Shown: one piece after another, positions 32,836 through 44,200 of the stretch
Layout of the letters: each line of letters starts with the position of its first letter
How positions within the stretch are numbered: position 1 is the stretch's first letter
NCBI GenBank assembly: GCA_012274445.1
Contig: JAAROD010000015.1
Span: 1,364,001-1,428,000 of the forward strand
DNA: 64,000 nt
Source: Sclerotiophoma versabilis
Taxonomy: Eukaryota; Ascomycota; Dothideomycetes; Pleosporales; Didymellaceae
Direction: 5' to 3'
Translations under genes and position numbers: made by a program
The notes under the pieces: generated by a model
Databases searched by the model: none
What the model was told of the DNA's origin: nothing
Seen by the model: only the letters and a program-made list of their open reading frames with translations

Positions 32836-34495
32836 CTATTGTACATTTTCGACCCACAGCTCTATCTTCTCGATGGCAAACTGAGTTTCAAAGTTTCCTC
32901 TGTGCTCCGTCGACTGATATATAGCGTCTCCGATATCTCCCGAGGTGTTGTGCCTAAAACGCGCTTCCGTCAAAGGGCTGCCATGTAAGTTCAGGGAAAC
33001 ACCCTGGCGGTCATGCCCAAACACACACCTGTCCCCAACTGCGGACCAAGCTAGCTTGCCTGGCAGTCCTCTATATACATCATGAGTAGGACTGAGCTGA
33101 AATAGCGATGTAGTCTGGTCAAAATTGCAGCCTGCGCCTTGAATGCAAGACGAATCTATGAGTGGGCGGGCAATGAAGGCACCAAACATGCACATCTCGC
33201 CTGATACCATGCGACCTGAGATGATCAACAATGCAGGGCCTGGAAGGCTTTCGATGCTCCGCATCAACTCTGAAGTAGTCGTCTTCGAGTAGTTGTGAAC
33301 ACGTCGAGCGTCGGCCATACAAATAGAATTGAACATAAAGTTTTCTAGCTGGGCTATGCGAGGGAGCGTAAGAAGAGTGCCAGGTTCGAGTGTTGGAAGG
33401 TTTCCTGAGTTGGCATCATGCGGACAAAGTCGATCAAAGAATTTTTTGCCTAGTAGGTTATACAAGGAATCGAAGAGATGATGCTAGTAGATGTGAGCTG
33501 CAATCTCAGATGAAGGAAAGATGACGTACGAGAGATTTAAAGATGGCGCTATGGAATATGACCCACGTTATCCGTTCGTTGGGAATGGATACCGATAGAT
33601 GTCCGGGTGACTGCTCATTATTGGGCTTTGAGCACAAAGGTTGGTAGAAGCTTGCAGCTATGCAACGTACAACAGCCTCGAGATCTTGATCAACTTCCAG
33701 AACTCTGTCTACGAAATTTGTGGCAACTGGTAGCAGAAGGAAGGCTTCTAAGCGCGACTTTGAAACGACCAACTCATACAACGACGGCGCACTTGCGTGC
33801 AACTGCTTCGCAAGCGATCGGAACGCATCGCGGCTTGGTTCTGCGAAGCCGAGAGGAATGTGCGGTGATGTAGACACAAGAACATCCAGAACATCGTGGT
33901 ACATCTCATCGCCGTCGGCGTCGAAATGCATGCTTAGATCTTGGAGAGCGTTGATCTGTGCTGTCGGCAACGTAGTGGAATTATGCACTGCTAACGACTG
34001 GGCAGCTCGAACTTCATGTGGTATATCTAATCCGTTGGAAGGGGTCGCTAGGCTTTGGAAAACAAGCCTCATGTGATCTGCTGGACGTCTGACGCGCTGA
34101 TCTACAGTCGCATCGATGACAGATCATTCCCGACTCGGGAGTATCCACATTAGAGCGCGCTTCAAGCCATCAAGTGTAAGATGAGTTGGCGGTGGGGATT
34201 TCGTCTGTAGCGGAACCTGACTGAGGTAACAAAGACAATCGAACAAGATACAAACGGCTTTCGTGAAAGCGGGAGGGAGACCGGATTTCGAGAGAACAAA
34301 GGCAGTAAATGCTGGCCCGAAGATATAGCCATCGTCACCGCAAACTGCTCCGAAGTTTCTATTCAGTCCAGCTATTTCCTCCGCATCGAAGCTCTCGGAG
34401 ACGCGTTGGTCGAGTCTGGCAAAGATAGCTTCAGGAGTCATTGCTCCAACCGCGATCCAGGCACGAATTTGTCTGCCGGCATCTTTCGCGTTCAT
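32836..34495 (-). CDS. TLDc-domain protein with an in-frame TGA
   Basis: Modelled as complement(32836..33483, 33530..34495), about 537 codons. The C-terminal part is TLDc-like: ALLIISGRMVSGEMCMFGAFIARP, then DQTTSLFQLSPTHDVYRG, then GKLAWSAVGDRCVFGHDRQG, ending QFAIEKIELWVEN. TLDc proteins include oxidation-resistance and V-ATPase regulators such as Rtc5/OXR1. The 46-bp intron 33484-33529 (GTACGT...TACTAG) is phase 0 and joins AIFKSL to HHLFDSLYNLLG. One TGA (34124-34126) interrupts the first exon between MWILPSRE and SVIDATVDQRVRRPADHMRLVFQSLAT. A 54-bp intron from a weak GTCGGG donor to CCAG could remove it in frame, but would delete plausible coding sequence. So it is either a nonsense mutation or unusual splicing. 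The 5' end is uncertain. Confidence 0.55.
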
Positions 34496-35223
34496 TATGT
34501 CGTGCAATCAATCTGCGTTTTTCTGGATGAGAATCCACAGATGACTTCGGAGATTGAGAGCTTCGTCAGGGCAGATTCTGTGCGAGGACGAGCAGAGGTT
34601 TCGAGACGCAATGGGGTGATTGTTCCACAGACCTGAGAGGAGTTTGGAGGGCAGAAAGGGCTTCGAAGTTAAGATTCGTCCTCACCGTCCGTCTAAATGT
34701 AGTTGGTGGAGGTGTGAAGGAAGTGGCGCAGCAGCCTTGAGACAATCATCGGTCTCCAAACGCCGACACCGCTGACGTGCATCTGCCAATCGTACATGAC
34801 GCTCTTCAAGACAACTTCAACACTCAACAAGCCTATACATGACCTCGTTGCAAACTCGCTCATGACGTTGAATTCGCTATTCCCAATTCGACGACTGTCA
34901 GGTGATCGTCTGCGGCAATCGTTTTGTGCAAGGCGTACACGGTACCTCCGCGCAAGAATCAACGACCACGATGTTGTTGTTTTCGGAATCTTGTGTGCTC
35001 GAAAGATTATGATAGATCTGGACGAGAGTCAGCTGAAATGCATGCCTGGTGGGCGCCGCTGCCCAGCTGCGGAGATCCTGTTTCTCATTGTCCGAAAGTA
35101 TGAGGTACAAGCACTTACGGGAAGCCATGAATGATAGGTCCTCAGCAATCACATCACAGCAATCCTATTTCCATTCCAGTCAGTACCGACCAAAGATCAT
35201 CCAGTTTCAGTCAGCCAGTCGTC
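34496..35223. other. Intergenic region with unassigned open frames
   Basis: Opposing frames of 84-112 codons (34693-35152) show no domain. The minus-strand frame beginning MASRKCLYLILSDNEKQD could be a small exon, but I found no partner. Confidence 0.35.
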
Positions 35224-35903
35224 ATGAAGCTCTCCGCTATTTACTCCACGCTTCTTGCGACACTTGCTATAAGTGTCAATGCTAGCCCGGTTCCAGGGAC
35301 GACATGCAACGCAGCCGTCGACTTCGCCGTCTCTCATGACTTCATTCCAAGAGCGCCCCGGCCCTCAAAGCTCCCGCTGCTCTAGTACCAACAAAGACCG
35401 AGCTTTACAAAGCAGCAGTCGCGGCAGCTGCAAAGGAACACAAGCAACTTCTACTAAACAACTGGTACGTGTTTACACTCGAGTGGGATCTTCCCGCGCC
35501 CGTTAAAGGAACTTTCGAGAGCAAAACCGAACTTCAAAGACTTCAGCAAAAGCTTGGATTCGAACACGTAGCGGTAGTCGCTGGTCAGGTCACCGAGAAG
35601 AAGACAGGCAAAGGCAAGAACGAGAAGATCGATCTGGACTTCGACGCGTATTTCACGGATTTAATGAAAGATGAAGATGTTTTCGCGAGTATTCTGCGTG
35701 TTCCGAAACGCATTGATCCCAAGACACCAGTAAAGGAGAGGCAGAGGTTGGTGTGGTCGAAGCAGACAACCGCCGCCAAGGGAGCTTTAACAAACATGTC
35801 GAAAGTGGGAAAGGCCTACTTTCAGGAGGCCGGATATCAGAAATACAACGTGGACAGCAACAATTGTGCGACTTTTCGTGACGCTGTGCTCCCTAAGCTC
35901 TGA
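35224..35903 (+). CDS. Small secreted protein with split reading frame and papain-like-fold H/C pattern
   Basis: ATG 35224 gives a clear signal peptide, MKLSAIYSTLLATLAISVNA. This frame closes at 35385. A second frame carries the body: ALVPTKTELYKAAVAAAAKE, LLNNWYVFTLEWDLP, LGFEHVAVVAGQVTEK and finally YNVDSNNCATFRDAVLPKL. Two explanations join them. One is a 62-bp intron 35290-35351 (weak GTTCCA donor, CCAAG acceptor), giving 205 aa. The other is a single missing C in the CCCC run at 35356-35359, giving continuous HDFIPRAPPALKAP. An early His in a hydrophobic strand (FEHVAVVAG) and a late NNC followed by an aromatic recall the permuted NlpC/P60-LRAT fold. That link is inference. I do not recognise the family. 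Confidence 0.6.
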
Positions 35904-36350
35904 GAAAAGTCTCTAAGCTCTAAGAGTCCACATCCGCGCGTAGATATGGCCTGGGTATTCTTAGTTTGTGACAAAACGCGACGGCTAGATAGAGGGCCAT
36001 TGGTAGAAGCAGGCCTTCCCTTTTATAGAATCATGCCAAGTCAAATCAAGCTCGATGTTAATTTCAGAGTACCTCCTCCGCTCATGAAATCTTGACAGAA
36101 CATTATTTCTGAGTCAATAACCTCTAACCTGTCTTGATCGTTTCAGCGAAAGAACGCTGTAAGTACAGGAGGCACTGACAAATCAAATGCATATGAGCTT
36201 GTATCGAAAGGCACCAACATCCGCGCCACCTACGCCAGCTCGAATTTGTATGCTCAAAAGATTTGGTGGGAGATCAATCATTTTCAATCTCGCCTATACT
36301 TGAAGATACGAACAAAGACCAACAAGCAATCTCAGGCAATGTATTAAGGG
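35904..36350. other. Convergent intergenic region
   Basis: Between the secreted protein (+) and the SDR gene (-). Nothing recognised. Confidence 0.5.
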
Positions 36351-37340
36351 TCATAACCATTGCTTGTTCCCAAGATGTGAGACAAAAGCACCGCCATACC
36401 CGTTTTCGATGCTGACCTTCTCCCAAATCAACAAGTTGGCTTGGACGGCCTCCTTTACAGGGACTGGGCCCTTAAAATCAGGTGCGTATACCGAAAGCTT
36501 GCCCATGAAGCCCGCTAAGCTCTGGATCTGTTCTGGTGTGACTTTGAGCACGCATTAGTTGGGTTTAGACGGTCAATAGTGTATCGAGTCGCGTACCTTT
36601 CTCAAAATGGCCTACGTCCACCACCCCTGGACTGATACTCACGAAGAGCACACCATCTTTTTTATATTGCGCGCTGTACTTGGCAACAATGACGTTCAAA
36701 GCCGCCTTGGAGGCCGCGTACAAGGCAGAGTTCTCAACATCAAGATCGTTGATAAGATCGAGATCAGCATGGCCGCTGGAGAGGGTGATGACCTTCTTGA
36801 CTCTTCCCTTCAAGACCAGAGGGAGGAAGAGATTAAAGAGGTGGATGTTGCCGATGATGTTGGTCTGGTTTAGTTTTGTTAAGACCTCCTCCAGCTCTTC
36901 GATCTTGTCGCCTCTGTTCACCAAATAGTGTCAGAAGAATACCAATTAAAGCCGCAGCAACAGGGAGAAAACTCACAATGCGCCGATGGGATCGAACGCG
37001 TCGAAGACAGGCAGATAGCCTCCATTGGCAACCAGGTAGTCGATTCCACATTCGCCAACAATCTTGGTGGTCTCGGCAGCGGCCTGCTTCAGGCTGGCAT
37101 AGCTGGTCAGGTCTCCATGGAGAATGTGAACGTTCGCACGATCGCCTAGCTCTGTCGCTACCTTCTGTTCAGTCGCAGCCTTGTTGCGGACCAGACCGAT
37201 AACTAGATTCTTTGGGTCTTCCGAGATTTGTTTTACGAACTCAAACTGACATAGATTAAGCAAAACTGATTCTGCCATACGGCATAGGGTACTCTTACCC
37301 CAAGTCCTCTCGACACTCCTGTAATGACGTAGGTTGCCAT
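36351..37340 (-). CDS. Short-chain dehydrogenase/reductase
   Basis: Four exons, complement(36351..36541, 36597..36913, 36977..37245, 37299..37340), give 272 aa. It is an NAD(P)-dependent oxidoreductase of the classical SDR fold, similar to C-factor/sniffer-type enzymes; the substrate is unknown. Exon 1 encodes ATYVITGVSRGLG, the TGxxxGxG cofactor motif. DYLVANGG is the NxxG-type motif. The active site is VITLSSGHAD plus ALYAASKAALN, providing Ser and the YxxxK pair. The three introns (55, 63 and 53 bp) have GTACGC, GTGAGT and GTAAGA donors and CTAAT/CTGAC branch sites. All phases close, and the last junction reads HFEK|VTPEQIQSLAG. The start is the only ATG before the cofactor motif. Confidence 0.9.
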
Positions 37341-37875
37341 CCTTATTGACTCTCGTAGTTAAGACTTCGGTGAATCTAAACAATTATTCCTCGACTACTT
37401 ATACCATGTCCATGTGACATACTTGAGACTAAGTGTGATATGAGATGTTCGTTGTTGATTTATAATTCAGTATGGTCGTGGTGCCGAATCTGCTTGTGCG
37501 TATACCCAAAAAGGCAAATTGCTCAAAACTGCTGGCAGTATCATCCTCAATTTCGTCCGTCGCTGTGCACGACTACGAATTCGTTTGTAAGCAGTTACAC
37601 TGTGTATGCATGTACAGGGGTCAAGTCCTTCCAAAACGGGACGGGTCTGTGGTCTGAGCGCCTGATATTGTGACAAAAGAATAGCGACACTCTTGAACAC
37701 CAACTTGCGCGCAAACCCGCACCTGATACCTGAGCGGCTTCACTACAATGCATCTCCAGTAAATAACATCGCGGATCTGCGCGTAATAAGTACAAGATCA
37801 TTCTGTCAAATGTAGTGTTTTGCTTGCTCGGCGGAGGATTGTTTCCCAGTAGGCTTTACTTCACAGTGCTTCACC
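37341..37875. other. Intergenic region
   Basis: Upstream of the SDR gene and downstream of the DUF7704-like gene. Nothing recognised. Confidence 0.55.
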
Positions 37876-38361
37876 TCACTGCTCCTTCCTTCCCTTCCCA
37901 TTAACATCACCACCACCGTCTTGGAACCCAACTCTCGCCAAAAACGCAAGCCTAACTAGCGTTGCGACCCCCGTAACCATCAGACTGCCCCAGTCCTCCG
38001 CCCTCCACGTCTCAGGCAATACACGTCCCTGGCTCTTTAACGCGCTATAAACGGCCGGAAAATACGCAAAATCGGTAATTAAGAGCCCAAGCTCCACAAT
38101 ATGCCAGATCTTGATGTCCGTCGTGTACCGCAGGAGTACGGCGGAGATGAGCCCGCAGTTCAGCATGTGACCGCCGCGTTGCGCGAGGATCATGATGTGC
38201 CCGATGTCAGGCGTGGAAGCGAGGATATGCGATGACAGGACTGTGCGGGGCGTGAAGAAGTCCATATAAGCGCCCCAAAGACAAAGCATCGGGTCGATAA
38301 CAGTGAAGAATTTGCGGTAGAAGGAGGGGATGCTGCATGGTGTTTGGTCAGGTTGAGACAT
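37876..38361 (-). CDS. DUF7704-like four-helix membrane protein
   Basis: Single exon, 161 aa, from ATG 38361. The opening CSIPSFYRKFFTVIDPMLCLWGAYMDFFTP resembles fungal DUF7704-type proteins, which are short with four membrane helices. Hydrophobic stretches lie near residues 15-33, 50-75, 82-102 and 118-140. The protein ends in a basic, glycine-rich tail (DGGGDVNGKGRKEQ). No known function. An in-frame ATG at 38412 would add 17 residues. It lies between the SDR gene and the rhamnogalacturonan lyase on the same strand, without evidence of joint regulation. Confidence 0.7.
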   Translation of the reverse strand: MSQPDQTPCSIPSFYRKFFTVIDPMLCLWGAYMDFFTPRTVLSSHILASTPDIGHIMILAQRGGHMLNCGLISAVLLRYTTDIKIWHIVELGLLITDFAYFPAVYSALKSQGRVLPETWRAEDWGSLMVTGVATLVRLAFLARVGFQDGGGDVNGKGRKEQ

Positions 38362-38622
38362 GGCGGCCGAGTTATTCTGGGGGCACGGAACAGTCTGCAA
38401 TGAATGCTGCACTGTGTTATATGGCTAAGGTATGTAGAAGGTGAAGGTGTGAATCTAAGAAGGTGCACGGGATGACATGACGCCGACGCGCCGAGGTTGG
38501 GGATCTCACAGGCTAAGCCGCCTGTCAGGTTGCAGTTCGGCCCACTATTGCTCAAGGCCGAAGTGATCAAACTGTGACCCCTTAATAGTTTTTCCAGCAA
38601 TCATCCCTCCACCGACCATGTT

Positions 38623-40464
38623 TCACACAACCCACTCCAGGATAATGCTGTCCCACAATACGCCCCTCCAGAGCGTATACCTATCCGTAGTGAAGCTCAA
38701 GACGTTCCTGCCCTGCTGCAGATCCACGGCTGCGAGCTCGTACTGTAAAAACCGCCACTCTCCACTGACTGTCCCAGAGCGATAGAGTGCCGGATCACTG
38801 GCCAAATTATCTTTGCTGATGTTGCCGATCGTCTTGTTGCCATTCAAATAGATGGTCAGGGACGTGGACTGCGAGTAGCCAGCGAGCGACACGCTCAGCA
38901 ACGCCTTGGCGGTCTGGGAGGGAGCGGAAGTGTTAAAGATGACGTCCCAGCTCCCAATTTTCGAGGAGGCATAGTACCAGTCAGAGGTGTTGGATTTACC
39001 AATGGTATAGGTTAAGTTTGCAGGACTCTTCTCGGTCAGGCCATGGACATGTGGACCTGAATTTGTGAAGCCTGTGGCTTTCTTGTCGAACTCGCCGATC
39101 TGGAATATGTTCTTTCTGTTCGAGGGTACAGTCCATGTGAGCCTTCCCAGGTCTGCGGTTTTGTCCTTGCTGATGGTTACTGCGGATGTAAAGTTCGTAT
39201 ACACGTCGCCAATGGCACCGCCGTTTGACGCAGCAATCAGACCATAGGAGCCGGAGCGTGCGTTGGGAATCGAGAAATAGCCCTTAGCATCGGCGAAGGT
39301 GCTGTAGTAGTAGTTCGATCCCTGGATGAGCGGGGGGATGGTTGTGTCAACGTCGCCGAGAAAGACTGCTGCGCCGGCTGCAGGGCGCCCGTCAGAGAGG
39401 ATGAGCTTGCCCTTCACAGAGCCACGGGAGTGGTAGGCCTTATCCTTCAGGAACTTGTAAGGAAACGTCGCTCGCTCTCTAGCCGCGCGGGTTTGGGCGT
39501 CAGAAATGGAACCATTGTTCTTTGGAAGCGTCAGCCGAGATCACAAAGGTAGTCAGTAGGTCAACGTACCAGGTACCAAAGCCATGGGCCCCAGACCTTG
39601 CCCACCGGTTGAGGTATTTTGGCGCCGACACGGAAGTGAGATGTGTCTTGCACCACATTAAGCTGTACAGAATCGCCGGTTGCGGACTCGCGGTGCACCT
39701 GGCTTTGTCAGCCCGTCATACTAAAAACCTAGGCAATGTCCATGGTTGAGCTTACCGTCAGCGTCTGACTGAGGTGGTTCCCTGGCTGATACTCATTCGT
39801 AGGGTGGATGTACCAGCTCCCTGTTTTATTTCCATATATGCCCACAAAGTTCCTCTCGCGCACGTAGTTTGCAAAGTCGTACTTTGTTAAATAGCTTCCA
39901 TCAGGAAGCTCAAAGGTCTCGTTTTGGACCTCTGTAGCATTAGCGTACAGGGCGAAATCCGGTAGCTTTTCGTTCTTGTTGGTGTTGTAGCCGTTTGTGA
40001 AGAGATCTGGGTTAAGACGCCATAGTGTCCGAAAGATAGAGAGATCAGGAAGCGCTTTGTTGACGAAGTATTGGTAGGCACCCGCCAGATCAGAGTAGAT
40101 CACCCAGTGGAGGTCGCCAAGAGATGATGAGAACGCAACATCGATGTAGTCAGAGGATTTTGACACAATTCTAGCACTAGTGTAGATGAGATTCGATTCG
40201 CCGTCTGTGATAAGCTTCGATCAGTATTTTGATTTCTTAAAATTGCCAGAACTACGCACCGACGCCAGCATAGTGACCTTGTGCTTTACCTACTGCATCT
40301 GAACCCTGATATTGGAGGTTGGTAGCATAGGTTACACCTTGTGTGAGATTCCAGAGATCGTTGCCAATGACCCATTGAGTTGAATTGATCTGTTGGAGGA
40401 ACGGTCCTTTCGCTAGTGCCGTCTTCGCTACGGCCAGCGCTGCAATGATCGATATGGTTCGCAT
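38623..40464 (-). CDS. Secreted rhamnogalacturonan lyase, polysaccharide lyase family 4
   Basis: Four exons, complement(38623..39519, 39570..39698, 39756..40204, 40260..40464), give 559 aa. The enzyme cleaves the rhamnogalacturonan I backbone of pectin by beta-elimination. A signal peptide (MRTISIIAALAVAKTALA) is followed by a catalytic beta-sandwich domain: DGESNLIYTSARIV, ALPDLSIFRTLWRLNPDLF, WYIHPTNEYQPGNHLSQTLTV and GKVWGPWLWYLNNGS. A fibronectin III-like part follows (GKLILSDGRPAAGAAVFLGD). The C-terminal domain has FDKKATGF, SDWYYASSKIGSWDVIF and RNVLSFTTDRYTLWRGVLWDSIILEW. Introns of 50, 57 and 55 bp all have GT...AG ends and restore the frame. With the PL3 gene it gives this segment two pectinolytic enzymes. 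Confidence 0.93.
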
Positions 40465-41233
40465 TTTTTGAATGTCATAGAAGCTCAATGGCTGTGTGAA
40501 TTCTCATTCTAAACATATTCTGACGCTTTTTGTACTATGCAAGTAAGTGAGCACGCAATATCGGCGCGATAAGACGAGCAGCTCGTTATACCGGAGATGA
40601 GGACGAGCGTACGATTGAAAGAGGGTAAGTGGAGGAAAGCTTGATCTAAAGAAGAGTCGCTAAGGGCCGTTGTGCAAAAGTATGGACATGATTTTGCTCA
40701 TTGGTGCTTTTGACCACGTTGACGCCTTACTTTCTTCTGAGGCTGCAGTATTATTGCTGGAGGAATTATGTCGTGATCATGAGCTATTGGTGAGACTATC
40801 CCGCAAATACCATCTGCTGGGGGACAAGTGGGTCAACCTACAGTAAGTTGCAGGTTAGCCTAGAACATAGCCTACCTGGTGCAGATCAGATAAAGCTAGA
40901 TACAAAACCGTGACCTCGAAAATACAGAAGGTACCTAGTGCAAGCCTGTGTTTATATGCAACCCAGAGAGTCTATACAAATTGCTAAACTTTGGTAGAAT
41001 CCTCAGACTCAGACAACTTTTTGGCATGAGCTCACCATCACATGCTGATGAGCTTGGGCTTTGGTGCTGCCCAAATGTATTTGCTCAGCTTTCATATATT
41101 TTCTTATTAGGTCATCGAGCCTTAGCACTCACAGAGCCTCCGTGATGGGGTATATTGTAAACAACCGTAACGCCTTCCATCATCAACCCCCTTGCGATCT
41201 CCTTGATATGTCCACAGCAAAAGATTACTCACA
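40465..41233. other. Intergenic region
   Basis: Upstream of the rhamnogalacturonan lyase and downstream of the SNF2-family gene. Likely holds the lyase promoter. No gene recognised. Confidence 0.5.
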
Positions 41234-44200
41234 TCACTTCCTGGTACCACGCCGACCGCCGCCGCCACCACCACTGCTGGCAGTTTCACCTGCATTTACA
41301 GTCGCGCCTCCACTTGCGCTTGTAACGCCCTCGCCTAGTAACCTAGTCAGATCACCCAGTCCCCCACTCCTGACATTCTTCTTCTTCCCACCCTCCTTCT
41401 CCGCAAGTGCCATAGCCGTCAACCTCCTCTTTTCGTTCTGGATACCCAGCACTCTCTCTTCGACACTATTCTCAACAACAAGCCGGAACACAGTAGTTTC
41501 CCGCTTCTGCCCCAAGCGATGAACTCGATCGACAGCTTGATCTTCGATGGCGGGTGCCCACCAGCTATCTGCCATAATGACCTGGTTGGCTGCGACTAAG
41601 TTCAGGCCGACTGAGCACACAGAGAGAGAAGCGAGCATAATAGTTGTTTCCGGATCGCTATCGAGCGCTTCAAGCGCAGCGTCGCGGGTCACAGCTGACA
41701 TGGAGCCGTCGATATGCGTGTATCTGTAACCCGCTGCGGCCAGATGCACTTCAATAAGGTCGAGGAAGGACGTCCATTGGCTGAAGATGATGGTCTTGTT
41801 CGTCTTGTCTTTCGCGCTGGCGGCCAGGATCTGCAGGAGTTGCTCAACCTTACTACTTGTATTCTTTTCAAGTGAGGCCCTGTCAGCTTCAGACTGGGCG
41901 GTGGGTTCGTGTTTTGCTGATGTTTCAACGGCGGGTTCGACGGTGGTGGAGGCAAAGGATTCGAGTTCAGCACGACACATTGGGCACTTGCCTTGCATCT
42001 CAATGACACGCTCGAGACAGGGAGTACAAAACATGTGGGCGCACTTGGTGATCACAGGTTCCTTGAATGTGTCGAAGCAAATGGGGCAATCTTCCTGCGA
42101 ATCAATGGATAGTTGAAGCATTTTTTGCAGGGCTTCCTTGTTCTCTGCAGTGAGGTCAACAACGCCTTCAGCGTCGAGTTGCTTCATGATCGAGTCGAGT
42201 CGCTCTTCACCCACCAGTTGCCAGTGGTTGCAAAGCTGTCGCATACGCAAGAGAACCTCAAGGAGGTGGCGGTACGTGTCGAAAGCCTTCTGGTTGCCGA
42301 TGTTCTTCTTGTAGACGTCAAGAGTGCCCTTCGCTTGTGCTTCGAGTGCGTCGTATTTTTCTTGCTCGTGTGGATGAAGCTTGAACTTGTGGACAAACTC
42401 TGACAGCTCCGGAAGACGAAGCTCAATAAACGACATTTCCTTCTTCCGTCGCAAGCAGATGCCATCCATGAGCAGCTGCAATGCTTTGTTGCCTTGCGGA
42501 TCGCCAGCTAGAACAGGACGCGAGATGGCACCGTGAAAGATTTCGGAAGAATCGAGGCCACCGGAAAGACGTAGAAAACGAACTTGACTAAAGAGGTCCT
42601 TGAGGTTGTTGATGATCGGCGTTCCTGTAAGAGACCAGCGTGACTGAGCCAGGAGGTTGCTAACAGCAATAGTCTTCTTGGCTTTAGGATTGCGGATATT
42701 GTGGCCTTCGTCGAGGATTATTCGTCGCCATGTAATGGAGAAGGGACCCGATTTTCTCGGCAGTGCAGTGCTCTTCTGCGAATACCACTCAGACGAGATT
42801 GACTCGTAGGTGCTGATCACAACGTCGTAGTTCTGTATTTGCTTGGGTGTGATAGGCTCCTTGCGCGTGCCATGCCAGAACATGATTCGAAGTGCATACT
42901 CCGGCTTAATATGCCTCTTCATCTGGGTGCTCCAATTGCTCATGACAGAGACGGGCGCCAAAATGAGGGTTGCATGAACCACATCAGGAGCTCGGCGACC
43001 AAGAGCCTTGTCGGCCATGATGAGCGAAATGACTTGAATCGTCTTGCCCAGACCCATGTCGTCTGCCAAGATACCACCAGAGGATAGTTTGGGGTTTGTA
43101 ACTGAGTAGTTGGTGGCCAAGTTTGTAAAGGCATTCGGCATACGAGAGTGGCGCTGCCAGAGCTGCACGACATCCTTAGTTCCCTGAGCTGGTAGCTGCG
43201 GAGATTCCTTATCCAACATCCACTGCAATCCTTGTAGCTGGAATGGGTGCAACTCAGTCTGGAGGGCTTCGGGCTGAGCAGCCTTGGACATCGCGGCCAG
43301 ATCATGCTCCTTGACGCCGAACTCTTCCACTACGTTCTCGAAGTTCCTGGGGTTGAAGCGCTCACTACCGCCGATGATGTCCTTCAGGCTGGGTCCTGGT
43401 CCCATAGCGTCAGACTGTGACGAGCCAGCCATATACTCGCTCATGCCGTTTTCCCAATTCTGACCCTCGCCAACGCCAACAACAGCTCCACCATTCTTCT
43501 TTGCCCTCCTCGCAGCCTCTTTGGCCAAACGTTGCCTCTCCTTTTGCGCTGCCGCTTCCTTGCGTTTGCGGTCCGCTACATGCCCGACTGGGAGTTTGTC
43601 CTCTCTCATTTGAGCGAGAAGATTCTCGCGTTCAACGGGCTCATTCGTGCCATAGAGTCTGATCTCAATAGGGCAGTCGAACATGCCCTTTGGGCCGGTG
43701 ATATGCGCCTCCACTAGAAGACTGCGGTTGTCCATGTACTTCGCCAGCTTGGCGGCCCACGTCTTTGGGATGTGTCCGATTCGTTCGCCCTGCACGTTCA
43801 AGACTTGGATCGCGTTCCTATCGTACTGGTTTTGAGGCTCGCGCCTACAGATGACCATTTCCCCGACGGTGGCGTAGCCATTGTAATACCTGACGCCTAC
43901 AATCTTGTTGTGAAGTATGCCGTACAGGCCGTAACTGTACTGCTGCTCACTATAGCCCTGTGTCGAATCTGGCGCTTCTTGTGATGCTTCATCGTCGTCG
44001 TCACTATCGATGACTAGGGCGTCATGTCGGGAGGAACCGGTCGCTGTTCGTGCAGGATGGGCTCTCGATGCGGTACGGGGCTGCTTTGGCGTGCGAGCGT
44101 AATGTTGTGAAGGCGAGGACTGCGCACGTCCTTGCGACGAGTTTGGATTGGTGTAACGTGTGGAGGGCGACAAGTACGCGTTCTGCGGTGAGTTGAAGGG

